From NCBI RefSeq assembly GCF_032121415.1, contig NZ_CP135079.1:6882001-6946000 (forward strand): a DNA stretch of 64,000 bases, in the 5' to 3' direction. Position 1 is the first letter of the stretch. The number at the start of each line of letters is the position of its first letter. This DNA is from Streptomyces parvus. GTDB taxonomy: Bacteria > Actinomycetota > Actinomycetes > Streptomycetales > Streptomycetaceae. Positions 24,551 through 33,578 of the stretch are shown in pieces. The position numbers and the translations under genes are program-made. The notes below the pieces were generated by a model. The model had not been told where the DNA came from and made no database searches. It saw only the letters and a list, made by a program, of their open reading frames with translations.

Positions 24551-27484
24551 GTGACCGTTAGCGAGGAAGAGGCTGCGAGGGTGGAGTTCCAGGTGCTCGG
24601 CCCGCTTCAGGTTCGGGCCCACGGCAGCCGAGTGCCGTTACCCGGAGCGCGACGTCAGCGGCTGCTGGCGGGCCTGCTCACGGCCGCCAACTCCCTGGTG
24701 CCGATGGGCCGACTGATCGAGGCGGTCTTCGAGGACGAGCCGCCCGGTACCGCGGTGAAGCAGGTACAGAACTCCGTGTCGGTACTTCGGGAGCGCCTGA
24801 ACGACAGCGAACGGCGGCTGATCGTCACCGAGGAGTCCGGCTACCGGATCTGCGTCCGTGAGAACGAACTCGACTCGCTCCAGTTCACCACGAGGCTCGC
24901 CGACAGCCGCCGCCACGCAGCCGAAGGCGGCCTCGAACGGGCCATCAGCGTGATCCGGTCTGCCCTGGACCTGTGGCGTGGGCCCGCCCTCGACGGGCTG
25001 GGAAGCGCGGCGCTGAGCGGACCGGCCGCTCGACTGGAGGAGCAACGGCTCGGCGCGCTGGAACTCTGCGCCAGATGGCGGCTGGAACTCGGGCAGCACC
25101 AGGAAGTCGTCGACGAGCTGAGCGACCTCGTACCCTCGCACCCTCTGCGCGAGGGCCTGCACGCGCAACTCATCACCGCACTCGACCGGTGCGGCCGCCG
25201 CGCCGAGGCCCTGCACGCCTTCCACCGCCTGAGTACGTCCCTCGTCCAGGAACTCGGAGTCGGCCCCGGAGCTGGACTCCAGCGACTGCACGAACAGATC
25301 CTGACCGGACACCCCCACCCCAGCCGACCGCCTCACCCCCGCCAGCATGACGACACCAGGCCCGGCACAACGCTGCCCGCTCCCCAGCTCCGCTCCGCCA
25401 CCACCGCGCCGGCCGCCCCCAGACAACTCCCGCATGCCATTCGGGACTTTACGGGCCGCACCGACCACCTGACCGCGCTTGACGCTCTTCTCCCGCCGGG
25501 TGGTGATGAGCTGGGCAGCGGACAGGCCGTGGTGATCTCCGCGCTCGACGGCTCGGGCGGCGTGGGAAAGACGACCCTCGCCGTGCACTGGGCCCACCGG
25601 GTCCAGCACCGGTTCCCCGACGGAACACTCCACACAGACCTGCGCGGGTACGGGCCCGGCAGGCCCGCCACCCCCGCCGAGGTCCTCGACGACTTCCTCG
25701 TCGCGCTCGGCGTCCCGCCGGCGGCCGTACCCGCCGGGACCGGCGCCCGCTCCGGGCTTTACCGCACTTTGGTCACCGGACGGCGCATGCTCATCGTCCT
25801 GGACAACGCCAACAGCGCCGAGCAGGTGAGACCGCTGCTGCCGGGAGCCCCCGGGTGCATGGTCCTGGTGACCAGCCGCGACAGCCTGAGCGGCTTGGTC
25901 GTCACCGAAGCCGCGCACCGGCTCACCGTTGATGTCCTGAGCCGCTCCGAGGCGACGGCCCTGGTCGTCGGCATCATCGGCCCACACCGCGCCGCGGCGG
26001 ACTCCGCCGCGGTCGACGACCTCGTCCGCCTGTGCGCCCGGCTTCCGCTGGCACTGCGGATCGCCGCCGGGCGCTCAGCCGCCCACCCCGGAATCACCGT
26101 CGCCGACATCGTCGCCGAACTCACCAACGAGGACTTCGCCCTCGACGCGCTGAGCCGGAACCAGGACCCCCGGGCGGCGGTCCGCACCGTGTTCGCCTGG
26201 TCCTACGACCAACTGACCTCACCCCAGGCCCACCTGTTCCGGCACCTGGGCCTCCACCCCGGCCCAGACATCTCCACACCTGCAGCCGCAGCCCTGGCCC
26301 ACCTAGCACCCCGCGAAGCCCGAAGCCTGCTCAGCGCGCTGGCCGACGCCCACCTCATCGAACCCGTCGCCCACGACCGCTACCGCTTCCACGACCTCCT
26401 GCGAGCCTACGCAGCCGAGCTCACCCACCGCCGCGATACCGAACAGGACCACCAACGCGCCCGCGAAGCGGTCCTCACCTGGTACACCCACACCGCCCAC
26501 ACCGCCGACCGCCAGGTCTACCCCACCTGCACCCGCCTGACCACCAACCCCGCCACGCCCCCTCACCCCCACCCCCACGCTGACCGGGCACGCGCATGGG
26601 ACTGGCTGAGCACCGAGCGGACCAACCTCGTCGTTGCGCTCCACCACGCCGTCGACCACCGGCTCGACCACCACGCCGTGCAGCTCGTCGACGCTCTTGG
26701 CTTCCTCGTGCTCGCAGGCGCTTGGGAGGACCGCATCACCACCGCCACAGCAGCCCTCGAAGCGGCACGGCGGACCGGCGCACCCGACCATGAGGCCAAC
26801 GTCCTCCTTGCCCGCGGTGAAGCACTGGCTCACCTGCGACGCCCCGAAGCCGAACCGGACCTCACCCGCGCAGCCGAACTCGCCCAGGACACCGGCAACA
26901 TCCACCTCCAGATCGCGGCACGCACCGAACTCGGCCAGGTCACGCGCCGCCAGAACCGTCTCCTCGAAGCACTGCGGCACTTCGAGGACGCACTGACACT
27001 CGGCCGCGGATTCGGCCCCGGACGATGGGAAGCGGTCGCAGAAGGCAACCTCGCCGACCTCCACGCCGACCTCGGCAACCACCACCAGGCCATCGAGCAC
27101 GGCACCCGCAGCGCGGAGCTGCGCCACGCCATCGGCGACACGGACGGGGAGGCATGCGCCCTCGCCACCGTGGCCAGAGGCTGGCAAGGCACCGGCGACC
27201 ACCGCACAGCCCTCACCCACGCCCGGCGCGCGGTCCAACTCGGCCGCACATCAATCGGATCCCATGACGAAACACTCGCCCCGCCGCTGACCGTCCTTGC
27301 CACCTCGCTTCATCGTCTCGGACACGTGACCGAAGCAGTCGCCAGCTGGCGGGAGGCCGCCCAGATCTACACCGAGAGGGGACTGGACGCCGACGCCGAC
27401 GCGATTCACCAGCACATCCGGACGGCGACCCCGACCCAACAGCAGCCTGCCAACGCCAAGGCGGGCGCCGGGCCCGCCCCATGA
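24551..27484 (+). CDS. SARP-family regulator with NB-ARC and TPR domains (AfsR type)
   Basis: 977 residues. Residues 1-100 are the OmpR-type winged helix of SARPs (VEFQVLGPLQVRAHGSRVPL), 105-260 the bacterial activation domain (BTAD), about 300-560 an NB-ARC ATPase with P-loop GSGGVGKTT near residue 335 and Walker B RMLIVLDNA, and 620-977 a TPR array (RQNRLLEALRHFEDALTLGR). AfsR-like proteins activate secondary metabolism in response to phosphorylation or nucleotide. The gene is monocistronic. No biosynthetic cluster adjoins, so the target is unknown. Confidence 0.92.
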   Translation: MTVSEEEAARVEFQVLGPLQVRAHGSRVPLPGARRQRLLAGLLTAANSLVPMGRLIEAVFEDEPPGTAVKQVQNSVSVLRERLNDSERRLIVTEESGYRICVRENELDSLQFTTRLADSRRHAAEGGLERAISVIRSALDLWRGPALDGLGSAALSGPAARLEEQRLGALELCARWRLELGQHQEVVDELSDLVPSHPLREGLHAQLITALDRCGRRAEALHAFHRLSTSLVQELGVGPGAGLQRLHEQILTGHPHPSRPPHPRQHDDTRPGTTLPAPQLRSATTAPAAPRQLPHAIRDFTGRTDHLTALDALLPPGGDELGSGQAVVISALDGSGGVGKTTLAVHWAHRVQHRFPDGTLHTDLRGYGPGRPATPAEVLDDFLVALGVPPAAVPAGTGARSGLYRTLVTGRRMLIVLDNANSAEQVRPLLPGAPGCMVLVTSRDSLSGLVVTEAAHRLTVDVLSRSEATALVVGIIGPHRAAADSAAVDDLVRLCARLPLALRIAAGRSAAHPGITVADIVAELTNEDFALDALSRNQDPRAAVRTVFAWSYDQLTSPQAHLFRHLGLHPGPDISTPAAAALAHLAPREARSLLSALADAHLIEPVAHDRYRFHDLLRAYAAELTHRRDTEQDHQRAREAVLTWYTHTAHTADRQVYPTCTRLTTNPATPPHPHPHADRARAWDWLSTERTNLVVALHHAVDHRLDHHAVQLVDALGFLVLAGAWEDRITTATAALEAARRTGAPDHEANVLLARGEALAHLRRPEAEPDLTRAAELAQDTGNIHLQIAARTELGQVTRRQNRLLEALRHFEDALTLGRGFGPGRWEAVAEGNLADLHADLGNHHQAIEHGTRSAELRHAIGDTDGEACALATVARGWQGTGDHRTALTHARRAVQLGRTSIGSHDETLAPPLTVLATSLHRLGHVTEAVASWREAAQIYTERGLDADADAIHQHIRTATPTQQQPANAKAGAGPAP

Positions 27485-27691
27485 GGTTGACCGGACGCGC
27501 CTCCCATTGACGCGGCAGGCCAGCACACTCTGGCTCGGCCTCGGAAGCCCGCATTCCCGTACGGACACGATCAGCTGCCGCGTCTGCCGCGCCCGGCATC
27601 GCGTCACCGCGGCTGAGCGCGGGAATCCGGTGCCGGAGGAGGCGCCTGCCCACGAGGCGATCCAAGGGTGGACAACAGTTGAACGACAAGC

Positions 27692-28264
27692 TCAGGGGGC
27701 GTCCGAGGCGTACGTCACACAGTCGGGCTCCAGATCACACCGAGGGTAGAAGCTGGTCCACTGACCAGGGGTCCCGTAGGTTCCCCGGGCGAACCACGCC
27801 ACCGCGTTCCCCCGCCGGAACATCAGCCCGCCCTGGGCCTGGACCGGGCTGGACTCCAGTAGCCGTGCGAGATCGGTGCCCCGGAACCCGAACTCGTCGC
27901 GCCACATGGCGACGATCTCCAGGGACGTGCAGCCCGAGCAGGCCGTGGTGCCGAAGTACTCGGGCGACCCCTCGAACTCCAGCAGCCGAGCGAGGCGAGG
28001 GTAGTCCTCGGCGCAGGCCGCCCGGTAGGTGGGGCCGATGATGCCCTGCCAGAACTGCGCCAACTCCTTGTCATCCGCGCCGGGCACCATCGGCGTGAGG
28101 CCGTCCAGGCCGGCCTCCGTGCAACGTGCGGACGCCGATGGGCGAGATGCGGATGAGCGGGGCGCTGTCGCACCGGTGTCTTCCTCATACGACAGCATCA
28201 GGGCGACCACGCCTACGACCGCCAGAATCAGGGCCAGCGGCCACTGCAGTCGGCGGGCGGTCAT
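27692..28264 (-). CDS. membrane-anchored hypothetical protein
   Basis: 190 residues from ATG 28264, which overlaps the stop of the upstream gene as ATGA. One N-terminal helix (WPLALILAVVGVVALMLSY), a Ser/Ala linker, then an extracellular domain with six cysteines (among them CSGC and RCDLEPDC). No family recognised. Coupled to the next protein, so the two probably form a cell-surface pair. Confidence 0.7.
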   Translation of the reverse strand: MTARRLQWPLALILAVVGVVALMLSYEEDTGATAPRSSASRPSASARCTEAGLDGLTPMVPGADDKELAQFWQGIIGPTYRAACAEDYPRLARLLEFEGSPEYFGTTACSGCTSLEIVAMWRDEFGFRGTDLARLLESSPVQAQGGLMFRRGNAVAWFARGTYGTPGQWTSFYPRCDLEPDCVTYASDAP

Positions 28265-29235
28265 GACCCCTGGTACTCGCAGGCCGAAGTGGTGACAGGA
28301 ACGATCTGGCAGAGCGAGAAGTTGCCCTCCAGCGCGAAGACACGGCGGTACTTCACGTCCTCCAGCCGGTCCGACCTGCCACTGGTGGCGGTGACCTGGA
28401 AGGGCTTTCCGTGGTCGTCGATGGTGACGCTCCTCGTCCTGTTGCCCAGCATGTAGGTCGCCTTGAGCCGGAAGGCCACATAGTGGCGGGCGGTCACGGC
28501 TCGCACCATGACCACTTGCTGCCCGGTGTCCTTGAGAGTGATCGTCCGTTCGCCGAAGAAGGGGCCGCCCGGCGTGATCCGGCCCTCCTCCTCGTCGAAC
28601 CTCGCCTTCCTGGCGACCGGGCGAGGGCGGTCCAGGTCGAACATCATGTTCATGGTGGGACTGCCGGCCTGAGACGGGACGCTGAAGAGCGTTCCCGACC
28701 ACGGTGCACCGCGCTCCACGATCTCCGGTTCGATGTTGACGATATTGACCGTCTGATTCCGGTGGCCGGTGAAGACGACCCGAAGCGTGAGACGCTCCAG
28801 ATTCACTGCCCCGACCGACTGGAGTCGCTGATCGAACTCCGGCGAGGACGCCGCTCCCTGCCGGGAGAGGAACTGCCGCAACGACGTGCTCGGCCGGTAG
28901 TCCTTCCGGGTGACCCTGCTCATGCCCTCGTCCTCGAGCTGAACCTTCACCACGGCCACGGAGACGTCAGGGCCCGAGCGGATGTCGTCCTTGAGCGAGG
29001 GGACGTTGAAGAGCTGGCCCGGGAGTGCCATGATCCCGCCGGTGATCATCAGCGTCAGCGCTCCGCCGAGGAGCGCCGCGAGCCACCCCCGCGCCTGGAG
29101 CAGGCGCTCCACGAAACCGGTCGGGCCCGTGTTGGTCTCGTTCCGTGTCCTTCGGAGCCGTGCGGCCCGCGTGGTCGACCGGCCCCGCCGTCGTGAGAGG
29201 GCCAGACGCCAACCGGGACCTGATTTCCGAGGCAT
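28261..29235 (-). CDS. single-span membrane protein with extracellular domain
   Basis: About 324 residues from ATG 29235 (MPRKSGPGWRL; GGAGAG upstream). Basic cytoplasmic tail, one membrane helix near residues 50-75 (GWLAALLGGALTLMITGGI), then a large beta-rich outer domain. No known domain recognised. First gene of a two-gene operon; it stops inside the start of the following gene. Confidence 0.7.
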   Translation of the reverse strand: MPRKSGPGWRLALSRRRGRSTTRAARLRRTRNETNTGPTGFVERLLQARGWLAALLGGALTLMITGGIMALPGQLFNVPSLKDDIRSGPDVSVAVVKVQLEDEGMSRVTRKDYRPSTSLRQFLSRQGAASSPEFDQRLQSVGAVNLERLTLRVVFTGHRNQTVNIVNIEPEIVERGAPWSGTLFSVPSQAGSPTMNMMFDLDRPRPVARKARFDEEEGRITPGGPFFGERTITLKDTGQQVVMVRAVTARHYVAFRLKATYMLGNRTRSVTIDDHGKPFQVTATSGRSDRLEDVKYRRVFALEGNFSLCQIVPVTTSACEYQGS

Positions 29236-29468
29236 CGGGCTCTCCTCTCCGCAGGTCCGCCGGCATCCCTGTTGGCTACCAACTCGCCCTGAAACAAACG
29301 ACATTGTAGGTCCACAGACCCAGGCCGGGCAAAGCTTGAGGCAGGGCCTCACGGACAGCAGATCGTCGACCCCGCCCCACGGCGACCCACCGCACGCACA
29401 GTCCGAGCGGAGAGCCCCCTCCCGTAATTCTCAGACTCCTGTCATATCCGGCCAGTACGCTGCACCGT

Positions 29469-29657
29469 ATGACCTCCCCGTCCGCCGCCGGCCTCCCGAT
29501 ACAGCCGCTCTCCAGGGCCGCCGTGGTGAACGCGAGGATCCGCCAGCTCATGGACCAGGATCTCGACGACACCGATCGCGCGCAGCAGTATGCGGCCCTC
29601 CTGGAGGAATGGGCCCGGGCAACGTGCCCCTGCTCCACCCCTGTTCGCGCCGCCTGA
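29469..29657 (+). CDS. small hypothetical protein, 62 aa
   Basis: Helical core AAVVNARIRQLMDQDLDDTD RAQQYAALLEEW followed by a short Pro/Ala tail. This resembles small Streptomyces proteins of unknown function that share the (V)NARIRxL and LLxEWA motifs. A good terminator follows 50 bases downstream. A CPC motif near the end is notable. Confidence 0.5.
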   Translation: MTSPSAAGLPIQPLSRAAVVNARIRQLMDQDLDDTDRAQQYAALLEEWARATCPCSTPVRAA

Positions 29658-29705
29658 TTGCCGAAGCTCTGAAGACTTAGGGCCCTCAGGGCCCGGCTCC
29701 ACGCT

Positions 29706-29738
29706 GCAGGGGTGCCCCACGTAGGGGGACGCCCCTGC
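29706..29738 (+). terminator. GC-rich hairpin terminator
   Basis: GCAGGGG (29706-29712) pairs with CCCCTGC (29732-29738), with an inner CCCC/GGGG stem around ACGTA and the short T-rich stretch CTTGCTTT after it. Fits termination of the 62-residue gene. Confidence 0.6.
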
Positions 29739-30244
29739 CTTGCTTTGCGCGAGGGGCCGAGTTTACCGGGAGATCCTCACGCGCTGGAGAACCGCCGACA
29801 CGAAGCGAGCCTCACGGCTCAGGGATGAGCGGAGGTGCGCTGAGGCCCGGTCCTTTCAGGGTTCCGCGATGAGATTTCTGCGCCGATGAGACGTCAAAGG
29901 CCTGGATCGGAAGTTGGCTGCTACGCCGCCCCGGCCTCTTTCAACAGGTCACAACGCCGCACCTGGGGGAAGGCCATGGTGGGCCAGGTACCTGGACGCT
30001 GGAGCTGTGCCACCTCACCACCAGCCCGTTCGGAGGCCGAACTCTCACCCAGGAACCGCCGCCCCGAGCTGGGCCTGCCGTGCACCCCGACTGTTAGGAC
30101 CTGCTCGCGCGTACTGCCCGAAGGCACCCAGCGCGCCGCGACGACGGGGGCACTGCCACATCTGCCACGCTGAGCGCGAACCGGACAGGCCGGGAGCGCG
30201 TGGTTGACCGGCCGCGGAGGGGGCGCTTCGCCGCATGTCCGACG
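29739..30244. other. intergenic, no supported gene
   Basis: 500 bases downstream of the terminator. Frames of 60-97 codons occur on both strands but none has a ribosome site together with protein-like composition. Confidence 0.35.
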
Positions 30245-30862
30245 CTACCGGGTATCGGCACGGGCTGGTGTGGGGGTGGCGGGAGCCAAGACGTCGTTCA
30301 GCTGAGCGGTAAGTTCTTCGACAGCCAGAGTGCCGTCGAGGACAAAGTCTGCGCTGTACCGTATGGGGGCGACGTGTTCGCCGTGGCTGGCGCGGCCGCG
30401 TGCGAGGTAGCCGAGAAGGCCGATCCGGGGGTCGGCGCCCTCGTCGATCTTTCGGAGGGTCTTTCGGGCGAGGCGCAGGTCGTCCGGGGTGTCCAGATAG
30501 ACGGTCCAGTGAGCAAGTCGACGGATCTGCTTCCCCAGGGCGAAGGTCCCCTCGATCAGTAGCAGTTGGTCAGTCGGCGTTGCCTCGATGACCTGGTGGA
30601 CGCGGTCCCAGTCGATAGAGCGGGGGTCGCTGAAGTCGATGACGTGCCCTGTGCCGGAGAGGTCGGGCACCGTCGGCGCCCGGTCGGTTTCCGTGTGGAA
30701 GAACCGGTCGAGGTGCAGGAGAGCGGTGTTCGCCCGCGTTCCGGCGAAGGACGCGGCGAGCGTGGTTTTGCCGGAACCTGCGCCGCCGGCGAGGGCGAGG
30801 AGCTTCCGGGGCGGGCCATCGGGCAAGTTGTGCCCTCCCAGTCGGTGGTCGGGGGAGGGCAC
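30245..30862 (-). CDS. uridine kinase-like P-loop protein
   Basis: 205 residues from GTG 30862. P-loop AGGAGSGKTTLAASFA near residue 26, LLHLDRFFHTETDRAP with the Asp that binds the phosphate acceptor, FSDPRSIDWDRV, the WTVYLDTPDDLRLARK lid region. This is the layout of the uridine/pantothenate kinase group of NMP-kinase-fold enzymes; the substrate cannot be told. Monocistronic, surrounded by decayed DNA. Confidence 0.75.
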   Translation of the reverse strand: MPSPDHRLGGHNLPDGPPRKLLALAGGAGSGKTTLAASFAGTRANTALLHLDRFFHTETDRAPTVPDLSGTGHVIDFSDPRSIDWDRVHQVIEATPTDQLLLIEGTFALGKQIRRLAHWTVYLDTPDDLRLARKTLRKIDEGADPRIGLLGYLARGRASHGEHVAPIRYSADFVLDGTLAVEELTAQLNDVLAPATPTPARADTR

Positions 30863-31475
30863 ATCGTAGGCGTCGGAACGGACGTCTCAGGTCCACGACG
30901 CGGCCGGTTGACGGCCGCGAGACGGCCGTGCAGCTGGTGGGGCGCAGTGCCGGGAATCGGTCCCGCCCCGGCGGCGTGGACTCTGGGCTGCGGACGCGGC
31001 GGGTCCTCCCGCCGGGGGTTCGGGCCCGTCGCTGCGGGCGGGACGGTGGACTGCTGCGGTGATCGACCAGATCAGGCAGCTGCGCCACGGTGTTCTCGGT
31101 CGCCGCCAGGTACGACTTCTCCCGGCCGCGGGACCCCATGACGACCAGGTGCTCCTGTGCCTCGGCAGCGACTTCGACCATCGGCTCCCGGAGCTCCGTG
31201 TAACGCGTGAGCACCCGCACGTCAACACCGGCACCGGCAGCCTTCAACACAGAGGGGGCCTGCCTGTCCTGGTGGCCGAGAAGGCTCCCTTCTGCTCCTG
31301 TCCTGAAAGAGCTTGCTCAGCCCCTCGCCGGTTCTTCGCCCCGTGCGTTTGCGACCGGACTCCCACGCGCTGAGCTGACTCGCGTCCGTCCCACCTCTGT
31401 TGATGCTGTTCAGCCGGGCGGCAGTCTCCTTCGGCGTCAGGCGGGAGCCCACCCGTCTGCTGTGCATCAGCCGTC
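30863..31475 (-). other. degenerate region with stress-protein-like and HTH-like fragments
   Basis: Minus strand 31250-31080 reads VDVRVLTRYTELREPMVEVA and EHLVVMGSRGREKS, like the C-terminal part of a UspA-type universal stress protein. Upstream, 31467-31300 reads RLTPKETAARLNSINRGGTD and SQLSAWESGRK, which looks like the recognition helices of an XRE-like protein. Neither is complete; both are probably remnants. Confidence 0.35.
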
Positions 31476-31479
31476 TTAC

Positions 31480-32245
31480 GACATGGTCCGCGATCGAGGC
31501 CCCGACATGCTGGCTTGGCGGGTTGGCCGGTGAGCGGAGCGGCCCCGTTCGGTACCAGCGAGGCGATCGGGGGACGGGTTTCGGCGTAGCCCTCGCGTCG
31601 GGTGGTGTAGCGCTGGAGCGGGTGCCGCTTCCGCAGCTCGGCGTTGGTGTGCTCGACGCAGCTCTGGGCCGAGGAATGCTGGCGGCGCATGTCTAGCCAT
31701 GCGTAATGCTCGCCGGGCGGCGCGTCGTCTTCCGGCTTCTTCGGCCAGACCCCGATAGTCTTCGTCGACTTCGGCTTTCGCAACCGGGTGGAACTGGAAC
31801 ATCTCCGCGATGCCCTCGGTGCGCGCGGCGGTCTGGTCGTGCATGCGGCCGGGCCGCTTCGCCCGCCACAGCAGGCGGCCCTCATCACTGACGGTGGCGG
31901 TCTTGATTGTGTTCTGTTTCTGACCGGTCTTGGGGCGGCGAACCTGGGGCCCGGCGCCGTAGATTCGGAGACGGATCCCCTCGGCCTCGGCGTAGGCGAA
32001 TACATCCGCCAGGGTGCGCAGCCTGACGCCGGGGCGGTCGGGAACGGCGAAGCCACATGAGGCCAGTAGCGGCGGATCTCGCATGCCGGGGAGATCGTGG
32101 AGAGGGCTGTGCCGTGCAGCTCGGCCGGCGCGGCGTGCGGGAGCCAGGTGCAGATGCACCAGCGTGACCAGCACACGGTCGGTGAAGGCCAGGCCATGCT
32201 TCGGTCCGGCACCAGCGTCCTGCTGCCTCTCGGCACCACGTCGCT
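31480..32245 (-). mobile_element. IS5-family transposase, decayed
   Basis: The minus strand gives a DDE (HARBI1-like) transposase in at least two frames: RLRTLADVFAYAEAEGIRLR, QNTIKTATVSDEGRLLW, RPGRMHDQTAARTEGIAEMF and KAEVDEDYRGLAEEA in one, then PPGEHYAWLDMRRQHSSAQS and CVEHTNAELRKRHPLQRYT in another. The frameshift near 31730 disables the gene. Terminal repeats were not identified. Confidence 0.75.
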
Positions 32246-32404
32246 TCCGTAGTGCAGACTCACACTGGGCGAGTTACGGGCCTGCCAACTCCCCAGCGAA
32301 ATTCCCGAGGCGCACGGGAGACGCCGCTGAAGGCAGGATGAGACGAGGCGGCACGAACCCGAAGGAGACGGCACATCCGCTGACCTCGTGCGGTTCATTT
32401 CAGG

Positions 32405-32872
32405 TCACGGGTGCATCCGCCCGGTCTGTGGTCGGCGGAGGTAGAACAGCTCGGGATCATCCTCATCGAGACCGTGGAGAAGGCCGGCCGGGCTCCATCC
32501 GGCTCTTTGGAGCAGTCGCTGCATGGGCTGGTTGGAGACGTTGGTCGAGGTGAAGAGCTTCGGCGTCGTGCACGACGCGCCCACTGCATCCAACAACCGA
32601 TGACCAACGCCCCTGCCGCGGGCCGATGGGGCCACCATGAGCATCGTGACGAAGCCCTGTTCGAAGAACGTGTACTCAACCACGCAATAGCCAAGCAGGC
32701 CAGACGCGTCCTCTGCTACGACCGCCAGGCCCTGCCGGCACCACCTTCGGATGCTCGCCTGTCTCCCGGCATCGCCTTCGACCGCGACCGAGTCGATCCC
32801 GACCAGCGCGTCCGACTCCGACTCACTCGCGTTGCGCACAACGAACTCGCCACGGTCTACTGCATCGTCCAT
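32405..32872 (-). CDS. GNAT-family N-acetyltransferase
   Basis: 155 residues. Acetyl-CoA binding motif A VTMLMVAPSARGRGVGHRLL at residues 75-95, motif B NQPMQRLLQRAGWSPAG. Small free-standing GNAT enzyme, substrate unknown. Monocistronic; lies between an IS remnant and a frameshifted gene. Confidence 0.85.
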   Translation of the reverse strand: MDDAVDRGEFVVRNASESESDALVGIDSVAVEGDAGRQASIRRWCRQGLAVVAEDASGLLGYCVVEYTFFEQGFVTMLMVAPSARGRGVGHRLLDAVGASCTTPKLFTSTNVSNQPMQRLLQRAGWSPAGLLHGLDEDDPELFYLRRPQTGRMHP

Positions 32873-32924
32873 GAGCCCATGCTCTCAGTTCGCCCCGGAA
32901 ACCCGTCCTGCCCCCGGGCCTCTA

Positions 32925-33522
32925 TCACGGGCCAGGTCGTATGTGCCCTACCAGGTTGCCCGGCGTGAAGAGGGGTGGGCGCGTTCGCGCGCCTATCGGT
33001 GTCCGACGTTGCGGCGGTGTGCAGGCAAGGCGACGTCCGGTGTACTGCGTCTCGTTCCTCCAGTTCGGTTCACCGGGTTTCGCCGCGCCCGCCCGGACCA
33101 CCCGCCACAGGTCTCCAGCGCTGGAGAAGAACCGGACGTGGACGTCGCGCGGCGCGGTCGTGCCGGTGTAGCAGGCGGAGAAGCGGCCGTCGGTGGCGCT
33201 GGTGAGTCCGCTGCTCAGCCGTTCCACCTGGCCCGCCGTTGTCTCGCGGCCCCACAGCTCCCAGTCGGAGTTCCTCGCCTGCCGCGTGACCTGGGGCTTG
33301 CTGGTGCCGGCCTCGGCGTCGTCGTGCTCGTAGGCCAGAGCACCGTTGAGACAGGTGGAGGACGCGGCGACGGCCGTCCCCGCCGAGAGGGGGGGTGGCG
33401 AGGGCGAGGCCGGCCCCCAGGGCCGGAGCGGCCGCCAGGGTGCGGCGCCTGGTGAGCGTACCGGCCGGGGAACCGGCGGGTCTGGTCGCCGGGGCGAGCG
33501 GGGTCAGGGGATGTATGCGCAT
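32925..33522 (-). pseudogene. secreted protein gene with a C7-tract frameshift
   Basis: From ATG 33522 a signal peptide (RRRTLAAAPALGAGLALATP) runs into a tract of seven C on the minus strand (33395-33389). Taking one C away restores PLSAGTAVAASSTCLNGALA, a normal signal cleavage region, and a continuous mature part EHDDAEAGTSKPQVTRQARN, RFSACYTGTTAPRDVHVRFF to the stop at 32925. So the gene is intact apart from one base. This can be an error, a null allele, or phase variation. Family unknown. Confidence 0.6.
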
Positions 33523-33578
33523 GAACTCCTGTTGTCGAAGGTGGTGACAGCGGGCGTGGCTCTGCGTCGCAGCCGCTG

